Positions 1-7,521 of a DNA stretch of 64,000 nt are shown one piece after another. The notes below the pieces were generated by a model. It saw only the letters and a program-made list of their open reading frames with translations. It did no database searches and was not told the origin of the DNA. Where the stretch lies: the NCBI RefSeq assembly GCF_028532485.1, contig NZ_CP116942.1:992001-1056000 (forward strand), in the 5' to 3' direction. A program made the position numbers and the translations under genes. This DNA is from Iamia majanohamensis. Lineage in GTDB: Bacteria; Actinomycetota; Acidimicrobiia; Acidimicrobiales; Iamiaceae. Position 1 is the stretch's first letter. Every line of letters begins with the position of its first letter.

Positions 1-3
1 GCC

Positions 4-471
4 GTGTCGTACTGTGGGCCGATGGCCGAGGTCGTGAGCACGCGAGCTGGTGGAGCAAGGGTCGTGGCGGTCGAACCGAGCGACAACGCTCGGTGGCTGG
101 TTGCGCTGGCCGGCCTGGCAGTGGTCGGCGGTCTTTGGCTCCGCGTGGCTGGGCTGCCCGGGGTCGACCTGCACGGGCCGCTGCACCAGATGGGGATCAT
201 GTCGCCGACGTGCGGCGGCACGCGCGCGACCTACCTCCTCGTGCGGGGTGACCTCCTCGGCGCCTGGTCCTGGAACCCGCTCGTCCCCCTGCTCGCCGTC
301 GGGTTCGTGGCCGCGGTGGCCCGGTTCGTGGTCGGCTGCCTCTCGGGCCGATGGCTGAACCTGCACCTGCCCCGGCGGGTCTGGGTCGGCGCCCTCGTCA
401 TCGGCTTCGCGCTGTTGGAGATCAACCAGCAGATCCAGGCTGATCGCCTGATCAACGTCATCCCCACCTGA
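4..471 (+). CDS. DUF2752 family membrane protein
   Basis: A 155-residue protein with about three hydrophobic segments (near residues 32-50, 94-115 and 127-142). It carries the DUF2752 signature: SPTCGGTRA near residue 68, then GDLLGAWSWNPL. The biochemical role of this small inner-membrane family is unknown. The start is uncertain: GTG at 4 is the first in frame, ATG at 22 is possible, and the true start could lie before the window. It ends 32 bases before the downstream lipoprotein start, so it probably heads the cupredoxin-rhodanese-Asp-box run. Family assignment is fairly sure; function is not. Confidence 0.75.
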   Translation: MSYCGPMAEVVSTRAGGARVVAVEPSDNARWLVALAGLAVVGGLWLRVAGLPGVDLHGPLHQMGIMSPTCGGTRATYLLVRGDLLGAWSWNPLVPLLAVGFVAAVARFVVGCLSGRWLNLHLPRRVWVGALVIGFALLEINQQIQADRLINVIPT

Positions 472-503
472 TGCCGCATCAGGCTGTCGACAAGGAGCAT
501 CCG

Positions 504-959
504 TTGTCTGTCCCTCCCCGCATCCTGTCCCTAGCCCTCGCCGGGCTGCTCGTGACGGCCGCCGCATGTGGCTCGGACGAGCCCAGCGGGGCGCCGGCCG
601 ACGGGACCGAGCGCACGGTCGAGGTGAAGATGGTCGACATCGCGTACGAGCCCACAGCCGTCGAGGTGGCGGCTGGCGAGACCGTCCGCTTCGTCTTCAC
701 GAACGACGGGGCGGTCGCCCACGATGCCTTCATCGGCGACGAGGCGGCCCAGGCCGATCACGAGTCGGAGATGAGGAGCATGGACGACATGGACTCCGGG
801 GAGATGGACCACAGCGGCGAGGACGACGGCATCACGGTGCAGCCGGGCGAGACCGGCGAGCTCACCTACACCTTCGCCGAGAACGGCCCCCTCCTCATCG
901 GGTGCCACGAACCCGACCACTACGAGGCCGGCATGGTGATCGAGGTCGACGTCACGTGA
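504..959 (+). CDS. cupredoxin-like copper-binding lipoprotein
   Basis: A predicted surface lipoprotein of 151 residues. The TTG start at 504 is chosen because AAGGAG lies six bases upstream, and translation from it gives a compact signal peptide with lipobox VTAAAC (Cys22). The body is a single cupredoxin-like beta domain: an early His in AHDAF, then GCHEPDHYEAGM, which supplies the Cys, His and Met ligands of a type-1 copper site. Between them sits a Met/Asp/His-rich insertion (MRSMDDMDSGEMDHSG) that may bind extra metal. A role in periplasmic copper handling or electron transfer is inferred. It is followed immediately by the rhodanese lipoprotein. Confidence 0.8.
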   Translation: MSVPPRILSLALAGLLVTAAACGSDEPSGAPADGTERTVEVKMVDIAYEPTAVEVAAGETVRFVFTNDGAVAHDAFIGDEAAQADHESEMRSMDDMDSGEMDHSGEDDGITVQPGETGELTYTFAENGPLLIGCHEPDHYEAGMVIEVDVT

Positions 960-961
960 AA

Positions 962-1420
962 ATGCGTCTCCGGCAGGGAGCGCTCGTGGTGGTGGCGGTG
1001 CTGGCCGCAGCGTGCGGGAGCGCCGACGATCCCGACGCCGCGGCGACCGACACACCCTCGGCCTCGACCTCGACCACGGTCGGCGACCGCGCTGTGCTGC
1101 TCGCCCCGACGGAGTTCTCGGAGTACCTCGAGGCGACCCCGACCGCGCCACTGGTGAACGTCCACGTCCCCTACGAGGGCCACCTCGCAGGTACCGACGA
1201 CTTCGTCCCCTTCGACGAGATCGCCGAGTGGGACGGCCTCCCAGAGGACCGCTCGGCCCCGATCGCGCTCTACTGCCGGTCGGGGAACATGTCTGCTGAG
1301 GCGGCCGAGGCGCTCGGCGCGATGGGCTACGAGGAGGTCATCGATCTCGAGGGCGGCATGAACGCCTGGACCGACGCGGGCTACGAGCTGCTCACCGAAC
1401 CCCCGCCGTCGGCGCGCTGA
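962..1420 (+). CDS. rhodanese-like lipoprotein
   Basis: A 152-residue exported lipoprotein: signal peptide with lipobox LAAAC (Cys18), a Thr/Ser-rich linker, then one rhodanese domain. The active-site loop YCRSGNMS carries the catalytic Cys, and the C-terminal half has the usual GMNAWTDAGYEL ending. Such single-domain proteins transfer sulfane sulfur or bind metals or thiols outside the membrane; the substrate cannot be read from sequence. The start is ATG 962, two bases past the cupredoxin stop; a GTG at 956 overlapping that stop is an alternative. The placement implies co-transcription and a shared envelope metal or sulfur task. Confidence 0.8.
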   Translation: MRLRQGALVVVAVLAAACGSADDPDAAATDTPSASTSTTVGDRAVLLAPTEFSEYLEATPTAPLVNVHVPYEGHLAGTDDFVPFDEIAEWDGLPEDRSAPIALYCRSGNMSAEAAEALGAMGYEEVIDLEGGMNAWTDAGYELLTEPPPSAR

Positions 1421-1428
1421 AGAGACCC

Positions 1429-2304
1429 GTGGTCGGGTCGACACCCCACAGGCTCCTGCGCAACGGGTGGGCCGACCGACGCTTGCTCGCGCTGTCGTCT
1501 GTGCTCGTCGTGCTCGTCGCCTGTGCCGGATCCAGCGAACCGCAAGACTCAGGGCCTGATGACACTGATGACGTGGTGCACGTCCACGAGGTGCTCGTCC
1601 GAGACGACGACACCGCTCTGGTCGCAACGCACCGGGGGCTGCGTCGCGTGGTCGACGGCGAGCTCGTGCCGGTCGGCGCTCGGAGCCACGACCTGATGGC
1701 GGCGACCCTCGACGACGGGGAGATCCTGGCGTCCGGCCACCCCGATCTGCGCGACCCCGATCTCATCGTCGAGGGGCGGCCTCCGTTGCTCGGCGTGGTG
1801 GCGAGCGATGATGGCGAGGAGTGGACGGCCCGATCCCTGCTCGGTGAGGCCGACTTCCACGAGCTCGTGGTCGTCGGAGACCGGCTCTTCGGTGCGGATT
1901 TCACCGCAGGTGCGGTGCGGGTGAGCGAGGACGGTGGTCGGACCTGGGCTTCTCGGGCTGGCGATGTGCAGCTGGTTGCGCTGGCCGTCGATCCCGACGA
2001 TGACGATCAGATGCTGGGCGCAGACCTGGACCGCGGGTTGGTCGGTTCCGAGGACGGCGGCGCGACGTGGAACGACCGCGACGGGCCGGAGCTGGTGGAT
2101 CTCGATTGGACCGCCGACGGCGCGTTCGGTCGCGACGAGGGCGGAGCGATCTACCGCTCAGAGGGCGACAGCTGGCGGCAGGTCGGCGATCTCGCGGCGG
2201 TCGACGCCCTCGGGACGAGGGGCGACGAGCTGTACGCCCTGCAGCTTCCGGCGACGGTGTTCCGATCGGCGGACGGCGGCCTGACCTGGCACGAGGTCCC
2301 ATGA
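1429..2304 (+). CDS. Asp-box (BNR-repeat) lipoprotein, F510_1955-like
   Basis: A 291-residue lipoprotein (lipobox LVAC near residue 32) predicted to fold as a beta-propeller. Three Asp-box motifs of the S-x-D-x-G-x-T-W type are visible: VSEDGGRTW, GSEDGGATW and RSADGGLTW, the last at the extreme C-terminus. Asp-boxes occur in sialidases and in many non-enzymatic propellers. No sialidase catalytic Arg triad is evident, so enzyme activity is not claimed. GTG 1429 follows the rhodanese stop by eight bases, making it the third lipoprotein in a row. It may sense or scaffold with the two preceding proteins (inference). Confidence 0.75.
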   Translation: MVGSTPHRLLRNGWADRRLLALSSVLVVLVACAGSSEPQDSGPDDTDDVVHVHEVLVRDDDTALVATHRGLRRVVDGELVPVGARSHDLMAATLDDGEILASGHPDLRDPDLIVEGRPPLLGVVASDDGEEWTARSLLGEADFHELVVVGDRLFGADFTAGAVRVSEDGGRTWASRAGDVQLVALAVDPDDDDQMLGADLDRGLVGSEDGGATWNDRDGPELVDLDWTADGAFGRDEGGAIYRSEGDSWRQVGDLAAVDALGTRGDELYALQLPATVFRSADGGLTWHEVP

Positions 2305-2536
2305 CGGCAAGAACAGGGGGGGAGTCGTCACCAACGCCGTTGCGCAGGGTTTGCCACGCGGCGAGGCAGGGCCGACACCTTTGGCATCCGGGTGCGCTGG
2401 CGGTCGCTGCCATCTCCGCGGGCAGTGACCTGGGACGCCGAGAGGACGTCCGCGTCGCGACTGCCCCGGGCCGGCGTGAGGTCGACGCCGTGTCCGGCGG
2501 GCACCGCAGCACGCCCGTCGCCGCAGCGTCCCGTCC

Positions 2537-3448
2537 ATGAACGCCGGGCTGCTCGCGCTCGGAGTCGCTCTGTTGACCGGGGTCGGTCTCGACGTGGTCG
2601 CGACGACCACGGGGTCGGGCTCGGGGCGAGGAGCGAGCCCACTGACCGCTCGGGCGTCGCGACGCCTGTGGGGTGCGGCGCTGGCCGTCCACCGCCGTCG
2701 CCCGTCCCATCGCAGCCTCCACGTGTTCGGTCTGGCTCTGACCCTCGGGATCGTCATCTCCTGGATCCTGGGCGTGTGGGCGGCGTGGACGCTCATCTTC
2801 GCCAGCGCCGAGGGCTCCGTGGTCGAGGCGGCCACGTCGCGGCCCACCGATCTCAACGGCAAGGCCTACTTCGCCGGGTACTCCGTGCTCACGCTGGGCA
2901 ACGGCGAGCTCGAGCCCACCTCGGCCAGCTGGCGCATGGCGACGTTGGCCGCCGCCGGCACCGGCCTCGGTCTCGTGACCCTCGCCGTCACCTACATCCT
3001 GAACATCGTGCAGGCCGGAAACCGGCGCCGATCGCTCGCCACGGTCATCTGGACGCTCGGTGACACACCGCAAGACATCGTCGAGCGAGCGCATGAGGAT
3101 CCGACGAACGTCAGCCAGCAGCTGTGGTCCCTGATCGACCCGCTCGCCATGGTCCGAGAGCAACACGTCGCCTTCCCCGTCCTCCACTACCTCCACGCCA
3201 CCGACCGTCGTCGAGCCCTCCCGGTCCAGGTGGCGAAGCTCGCCGACGCCGTCCAGCGGCTCCGAGGGGAACGCACGGGCGATGACCTGTCGCCGTCGGT
3301 GCTCGCCTCGACGGCGCGGGCGCTCGGGGAGTACGCCAGGACGGTGGGGGCCTACGTCCCCACCGATGCTGACCCCCTCGGCGACGACGGGATCGAGCCG
3401 GGGCGTCTCCTGCGCAGTGCCGGCTGGGACGTCCCCGACCGGCCCTGA
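2537..3448 (+). CDS. two-TM ion-channel-like membrane protein
   Basis: A 303-residue protein with hydrophobic segments near residues 3-24, 62-90 and 135-160 and a soluble C-terminal half rich in charged helices. Between the second and third segments lies YSVLTLGNGELEP, at the place and with the look of a K+-channel pore loop, but with TLGNGE where a filter would read T-x-G-[YF]-G. It resembles the two-pore-domain or Ion_trans_2 layout with a degenerate filter. Function is unproven. It stands alone between a 232-base gap and a 185-base gap in which I see no gene. Confidence 0.5.
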   Translation: MNAGLLALGVALLTGVGLDVVATTTGSGSGRGASPLTARASRRLWGAALAVHRRRPSHRSLHVFGLALTLGIVISWILGVWAAWTLIFASAEGSVVEAATSRPTDLNGKAYFAGYSVLTLGNGELEPTSASWRMATLAAAGTGLGLVTLAVTYILNIVQAGNRRRSLATVIWTLGDTPQDIVERAHEDPTNVSQQLWSLIDPLAMVREQHVAFPVLHYLHATDRRRALPVQVAKLADAVQRLRGERTGDDLSPSVLASTARALGEYARTVGAYVPTDADPLGDDGIEPGRLLRSAGWDVPDRP

Positions 3449-3633
3449 GCCACCTCAGTCGCCCTCGACCGCCGAAGGTGGACCGGTGTCGGTGGAGCGG
3501 GGAGGACGCAGCAGGTCGATCGTCTACCTAGCCGGCTGGAAGGTCCGTTTGCGCGGGAGGCGGTCGGCGTCCGCGCGCCGGGCAGGGCGGAAGGAGGTCG
3601 TTGTGATCAGGCGCTGCGATGCGCGTCGCGTGA

Positions 3634-3867
3634 CCTGGAGAAGTGAAGGGAGCGGGCGGGGTCGGGAGGCGAACACGGCGTGATCGGCGTTGCTGATGCG
3701 TCGAACGGTCAGGTGGGTGATCTCCGACGCGAGCTGTTCGGCGTAGTCGACGTCGGCGATCGGGTCCTGGTCACCCCAGACCGTCTCGACCGGGATCCGA
3801 GCACCGTCGAGGCGTCGGAGGGAGGGCGAGCCAGTCGTGTGGAGGATCTGCTGATGGACGGCTTGGG
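3634..3867 (-). pseudogene. 3' fragment of an alpha/beta-hydrolase gene
   Basis: Read leftward, this stretch encodes RRLDGARIPVETVWGDQDPI, then AEQLASEITHLTVRRI and NADHAVFASRP. That closely matches residues 264-322 of the intact hydrolase at 9274-10251, including the catalytic Asp (GDQD) and His (ADH). A reading-frame slip occurs near 3815, there is no upstream part of the gene, and the normal stop is lost, so the frame runs on. Homology stops near 3867, just before the flavoprotein gene. It is most likely a displaced remnant left when the neighbouring module arrived. Confidence 0.7.
3634..3867. repeat. left copy of long imperfect direct repeat
   Basis: About 233 bases here align in the same orientation with 9282-9514, roughly four bases in five identical by eye. 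Shared blocks include GATGCGTCGAACGGTCAGG, GATCGGGTCCTGGTCACCCC and AGGATCTGCTG. One repeat edge falls within the last codons of the hydrolase gene; the other falls inside it. The pair brackets the metal-type module between 3.9 and 9.3 kb. Confidence 0.75.
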
Positions 3868-3922
3868 GCCGGGCCAGCCGAGGGGCGTCACGGGCGAGGA
3901 CCCCGTACCGCTGCGAATGGCC

Positions 3923-5287
3923 CTACGCGGTCGGGGCGAGGATGGAGCCGAGGTCGGAGCTGACGCTGGGGTAGGAAGCGGTCATCGACGTGAGCTGGCG
4001 GGTGGTGAGGCCGAGCGTGATGGCCAGGGCGCAGGCGTTGATGAGCTCGCCGTACTCGGGGCCGAACATGTGGGCACCGACGATGGTGTCGGTGGCGCGG
4101 TCGACGAGGATCTTGGTGGCGGCGGTGGTCTCGCCGGTCCGGTAGTTGGAGTACCAGTCGCTGGTGTCGCGCTGGCGGACGTCGGCGTCGAGCCCGGCCG
4201 CTTGGGCCTCCGCCTCGAGCATCCCGACCCGGGCCAGCTCTGGGATCGTGTACACCACGGTCGCGACGCCGTCGTAGCGGGGCACGGTGGTGGTGCCCTT
4301 GACCATGTTCGATGCAGCGACCTTGCCCTCGAACACGGCCACCGGAGTGAGGGGCGTGCCGGGCGTGTCTGCCGAGTCGCCGGCGGCCCACACGGCCGGG
4401 TTGGTGGTGCTCTGCAGGTGCTCGGCGACGGTCACGCCGTTCGGGCCGTGGGCGACGCCCGCGGCGTCGAGGCCCAGCCGTGACAGCTCGGGGACCCGTC
4501 CGGCGCCGTGGACGACGAGGTCGGTCTCGATGACCTCCTCCGTGCGGTCGGTCTCGACCGTGACCCGAAAGCTGGATCCCTTGCGGGTAATCGAGGTGAC
4601 GGCGGTGGTGCGACGCACGTCGATGCCGGCCTGGGTGCTCCGTTCGACGAGGAGCTCGACGAGGTCGGGGTCGAAGCCCTTGAGCGGTCGTTCACCGCGG
4701 TCGATGACGATCGGGGACGCGCCGGCGCGGGCGGCGATGTGGGCGAACTCGAAGGAGATGAACCCGCCACCGACGAACAGCACCCGACGGGGCAGGTCGG
4801 CGAGGTTCAGGAAGTCGGTGCTGTCGATCAGGTGCTCGTGGCCGGGGAGGTCCATCGGGCGTGGCTTGGCCCCGGCGGCGATCAGGAAGTGTCGGGCGTC
4901 GAAGCCCCGGCCGTCGATGTCGAGTCGGCTGGGGCCGGTGAAGGTGGCCGTTCCGTGGAGAGTCTCGACGCCGTGGCCGGAGAGCCCCTGCTCGATCTTC
5001 TGGGGCATCGGGTTGGTGAAGCCCCGCGTGTGGCTGATGAGGTCGGCCCAGCTGATCGACAGGGTCCCCGCGTCGATGCCCTTGCCGTCGAGGAGGCGGG
5101 CGGCGTCGATGACCTCGGCGCCCCGACGGAGGATCTTCTTCGGGTCACAGCCCCGCAGGGCGCACGTCCCTCCGTAGGGCAGCTCGTCGGTGATGGCGAC
5201 TCGCCAACCGGCATCGGCGCACTTGTTCGCGGCGTTCATGCCGGCCATGCCGGCGCCGATCACGATCAGGTCGTAGGGGTCGCTCAT
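3923..5287 (-). CDS. glutathione-reductase-like FAD/NAD(P) flavoprotein
   Basis: A 454-residue class I pyridine nucleotide-disulfide oxidoreductase. Visible in order: FAD-binding GAGMAG (residue 11), redox disulfide GGTCALRGC (Cys42-x4-Cys47), NAD(P) motif VGGGFISFE, second FAD motif AAGDSADTPG, and a dimerisation domain. The C-terminus reads YPSVSSDLGSIL and lacks the HPT-x-x-E dyad of glutathione reductase. It also lacks the HMA domain and C-terminal CC of MerA, so it is neither in the strict sense; the substrate is unknown. AAGGA precedes the ATG. It is transcribed away from the metallochaperone/ArsR pair across a 118-base divergent promoter, so ArsR-linked metal stress control is inferred. 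Confidence 0.75.
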   Translation of the reverse strand: MSDPYDLIVIGAGMAGMNAANKCADAGWRVAITDELPYGGTCALRGCDPKKILRRGAEVIDAARLLDGKGIDAGTLSISWADLISHTRGFTNPMPQKIEQGLSGHGVETLHGTATFTGPSRLDIDGRGFDARHFLIAAGAKPRPMDLPGHEHLIDSTDFLNLADLPRRVLFVGGGFISFEFAHIAARAGASPIVIDRGERPLKGFDPDLVELLVERSTQAGIDVRRTTAVTSITRKGSSFRVTVETDRTEEVIETDLVVHGAGRVPELSRLGLDAAGVAHGPNGVTVAEHLQSTTNPAVWAAGDSADTPGTPLTPVAVFEGKVAASNMVKGTTTVPRYDGVATVVYTIPELARVGMLEAEAQAAGLDADVRQRDTSDWYSNYRTGETTAATKILVDRATDTIVGAHMFGPEYGELINACALAITLGLTTRQLTSMTASYPSVSSDLGSILAPTA

Positions 5288-5345
5288 CGGGGGTGTCCTT
5301 CGGTCGGGGTCGTGTCGCGGGCGTTGAACCTGTCACGCGACAACA

Positions 5346-5371
5346 CATCCGCTTCAGCGTATGCTTTGATG
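5346..5371. promoter_or_regulatory. divergent promoter with possible ArsR operator
   Basis: The 118-base gap between the flavoprotein and the Cys-rich protein contains an unusually AT-richer patch, GCGTATGCTTTGATGG, framed by CATC and GATG as an imperfect dyad. ArsR/SmtB repressors bind imperfect dyads near the -10 region, and the ArsR gene is two genes downstream. This is a weak match given as a candidate only. Confidence 0.3.
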
Positions 5372-5405
5372 GGCTCAGTCCAACGGGGACGGAAGATCGA
5401 AGAAG

Positions 5406-5855
5406 ATGACCAACTGCTGCACGACGCTCGACTCCCCGTCGTCCCCGTGTCCGAGCTGCGGACAGACCGGTCCCGTGGTCGGAGAGGCACCGGTGCGCCC
5501 GCACCGCCCCGATGCCAGCCCAGGTCCGTGGCAGCACTGCGACACGGTCGGATGTCGGGTCGTGTTCCACCTCGAAGGGGCGACGGTGACCGACCGTCAG
5601 GTGATCGCCCGGGTGGGAGCGAAGGCAGCAGCGGCCCCCGAGCCGGTGTGCTTCTGTTTCGCCCACACCCGCGACGATCTGGAGATCGACCTGTCGCGCC
5701 ACGGCGGCACCAGCGCCATCAAGGCGACGCTCGCCATCGCAGTGGCCGACGGCCTCTGCGCGTGCGAGCACCTCAACCCGCACGGGTCCTGTTGTCTCCC
5801 GTCGGTGCACCGCACGATCAGGTCGATCCAGGACGAGCCGAGTCCGGTCCGATGA
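5406..5855 (+). CDS. CopZ-like zinc/[2Fe-2S] metallochaperone domain protein
   Basis: A 149-residue soluble protein with twelve cysteines. The pattern is CC (4,5), CPSC (15-18), C45/C50 in WQHCDTVGC, then VCFCF (82,84), LCAC (118,120) and GSCC (129,130). This order matches the N-terminal domain of Archaeoglobus CopZ and the family annotated as iron-sulfur cluster-binding metallochaperone, with a zinc site first and a [2Fe-2S] site second. No HMA domain follows, so the protein is the stand-alone form. It is likely cytoplasmic and linked to mercury, copper or similar metal handling. ATGA overlap with the next gene shows translational coupling to the ArsR repressor. Confidence 0.75.
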   Translation: MTNCCTTLDSPSSPCPSCGQTGPVVGEAPVRPHRPDASPGPWQHCDTVGCRVVFHLEGATVTDRQVIARVGAKAAAAPEPVCFCFAHTRDDLEIDLSRHGGTSAIKATLAIAVADGLCACEHLNPHGSCCLPSVHRTIRSIQDEPSPVR

Positions 5856-6238
5856 GCCGCGGCAGCGAACGCACGGTCGCCGACGCCCATCCGCTCGGGA
5901 TCGAGGGACTCGACACCAGCGGGCGCGACATCGACATCGCGGCCAAGTTCTTCCTCGGTCTCGCCGACCCGACCCGCCTTCGCATCCTGGCCCTGCTCGT
6001 CGAGCACGACGAGATGCGCGTCGGCGACCTCGTCGACGCAGTGGGCGGGCGACAGGGGCGCGTGTCGAGCCACCTCGCATGTCTTCGCCACTGCGGCCTC
6101 GTCGCAGACCGCAAGGAGGGCCGGAACGTCTACTACTCGGTCCCCGATCCTCGGGTCGTGGAGTTCCTGCCGATCGCGTTCTCGATGATTGCCGACAACG
6201 CCGCCCACATCGCCTCCTGCCACCGCATCGAGCAGTGA
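5852..6238 (+). CDS. ArsR/SmtB repressor, CmtR-type metal sensor
   Basis: A 128-residue winged-helix repressor. LADPTRLRILALL opens the DNA-binding domain, and the recognition helix is VSSHLACLRHCGLV. Cys77 and Cys81 (spacing four) plus Cys123 near the C-terminus reproduce the ligand spacing of Mycobacterium tuberculosis CmtR (Cys57, Cys61, Cys102), a Cd(II)/Pb(II) sensor. Thiophilic metal sensing is therefore well supported, though the exact metal is not. ATG 5852 overlaps the metallochaperone stop. It probably represses its own operon and perhaps the divergent flavoprotein. Confidence 0.85.
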   Translation: MSRGSERTVADAHPLGIEGLDTSGRDIDIAAKFFLGLADPTRLRILALLVEHDEMRVGDLVDAVGGRQGRVSSHLACLRHCGLVADRKEGRNVYYSVPDPRVVEFLPIAFSMIADNAAHIASCHRIEQ

Positions 6239-6320
6239 CCGGCTCCCGCCGGACCAACACCACAGAAGGTGAGCCCATCCCATGTCAACCGAACGCGATT
6301 GAACCGGCGGACTCCTCGGC

Positions 6321-6524
6321 GTGGGGATCTTCGTTTGTTGTGGACTCCCCGTCCTCCTCGGCGCCGGGATCGCCATCGGCGTCGCCGGGATCGTGGCCGG
6401 CAGCAGCCTTCTCGTCCTGGCCGGCGGAGCGCTCGCGGCGTGGGGGTGGCGAGGCCGCCAAGCCACCCGCTGCGACGCGAGGGCTGAGCCGGCGAACCAG
6501 GTCGTCGACACTCGACCTCGCTGA
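6321..6524 (+). CDS. small CC-motif membrane peptide, MerF/MerT-like
   Basis: A 67-residue peptide with two hydrophobic helices (residues 2-22 and 24-42) and a vicinal Cys pair (FVCCGLPVLLG) in the first. That is the layout of the MerF/MerT mercuric-ion uptake proteins, although similarity is limited to it. The more natural start, ATG 6282 preceded by AGAAGGTGAG, is in the same frame but meets TGA at codon 7 (6300-6302). The GTG at 6321 is therefore the first usable start downstream. The gene may be a recent nonsense mutant or may reinitiate. It follows ArsR, strengthening the metal-module reading. Confidence 0.5.
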   Translation: MGIFVCCGLPVLLGAGIAIGVAGIVAGSSLLVLAGGALAAWGWRGRQATRCDARAEPANQVVDTRPR

Positions 6525-6604
6525 CTGGCAGGCCATGACCGGAGGACTTCCGGCGAGCCGGCCACGGGGTCGCTACCAAGCCCGTGACGGCAGAGCTTCC
6601 TGCT

Positions 6605-7441
6605 TCAGGTGGCGCCGAGCAGCTCACGGATGCGGGACGCCGCGGGCGTGCCGTCATCGCAGGCCACCGCCCAGCCATGCGCCGTGCCGCCGTGGTTGTC
6701 ATCGGTGACCATCGGGTTCGCGCCCCGGTCGAGGAGGTGCTCGACCATCGCAGGCTTGTGGAACTGGACCGCCAGGTGCAGCCCGGTTGTGTTGCGGTAA
6801 GGGCGTGCGTCGATGTCGACACCGACATCGAGGAGGAGGTCGACCGCCTCAGCACGATCGTTCGCTGCGGCGAAGACGAGCGCTTCGCCCAGGATCACCG
6901 ACGGGTGATCGGTCGAGGGGCCGCCCGCCGGGCGACCGACATCGGCGAGGTTCGGCCGATACTCACCCGCGGGCCGAGCCAGGTCTCCGTCCGTGTGGAT
7001 CCAGGACCGGAGCTCGTCCACCTGCCCCGTCGCCGCAGCGAGCCAGAGGCCAGGTCGATGGAGCCCGCTGGCCACCAACACGTCAGCCGCCTCGACCGAC
7101 CCGTGCATCGCTGCTGATTCGAGCGGGGTGATGTCCGCATCAGCGCGGGCTGCGGGGTCAGCCCCTGCGGCCAGCAGCTGAGAGCGCATGCCCGCAAGGC
7201 TCCAGCACCCCGCCAGGTTCAGCGCCCGATCGAGCTCCGCCCCCGCCGAGATGAGCACGCTGATCACCGGCGGAGCGATGCCGTGGGGCGGCTGGGTGCA
7301 CCACTCGAGCAAGGTGTTGCCGTTCCAACGGACCGAGACGATCTCGCCGTCGGCGTCGACCAAAGCCCGGAGGTCGTCGGCATCGTTGCGCAGCAACGCG
7401 TCGAGCGCCGGAGCGATGCGGGAATCTGAGACGTCCACCAC
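6605..7441 (-). CDS. ankyrin-repeat protein
   Basis: A 278-residue protein made largely of ankyrin repeats, four or five by eye. Clear units are TPLESAAMHGSVEAADVLVA, ALVFAAANDRAEAVDLLLD and TGLHLAVQFHKPAMVEHLLD followed by RGANPMVTDD. There is no signal peptide, so it should be a cytoplasmic protein-binding scaffold. Similar single ankyrin proteins in bacteria have varied partners, and nothing here names one. It points toward the small membrane peptide and lies between the ArsR and MerR halves of the region; a link with metal response is only positional. Confidence 0.7.
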   Translation of the reverse strand: MVDVSDSRIAPALDALLRNDADDLRALVDADGEIVSVRWNGNTLLEWCTQPPHGIAPPVISVLISAGAELDRALNLAGCWSLAGMRSQLLAAGADPAARADADITPLESAAMHGSVEAADVLVASGLHRPGLWLAAATGQVDELRSWIHTDGDLARPAGEYRPNLADVGRPAGGPSTDHPSVILGEALVFAAANDRAEAVDLLLDVGVDIDARPYRNTTGLHLAVQFHKPAMVEHLLDRGANPMVTDDNHGGTAHGWAVACDDGTPAASRIRELLGAT

Positions 7442-7521
7442 CCCCTACTGTCCCACGACGGTGAGGCCGCCGGCCGGCTCGTGCGGCGAACGGATCTCGA
7501 TGATCGACACCGAGCGAGTGG

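Noticed and set aside
2301-2540. 79-residue frame overlapping the Asp-box gene stop (ATGA)
   Set aside because: The overlap looks like coupling, but the sequence has no fold-like pattern or known motif and covers an otherwise empty gap.
1901-3196. 431-residue minus-strand frame
   Set aside because: It overlaps the Asp-box lipoprotein and channel-like gene, both better supported by signals and motifs; its own sequence is low-complexity.
3923-5287. Mercuric reductase (merA) call
   Set aside because: The protein lacks the HMA domain, the C-terminal vicinal Cys pair and the MerA active-site motif GTCVNVGC; only the general flavoprotein family is supported.
6300-6302. Selenocysteine at the in-frame TGA
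   Set aside because: It is followed by no evident stem-loop, is not at a redox motif, and there are no sel genes in the window.
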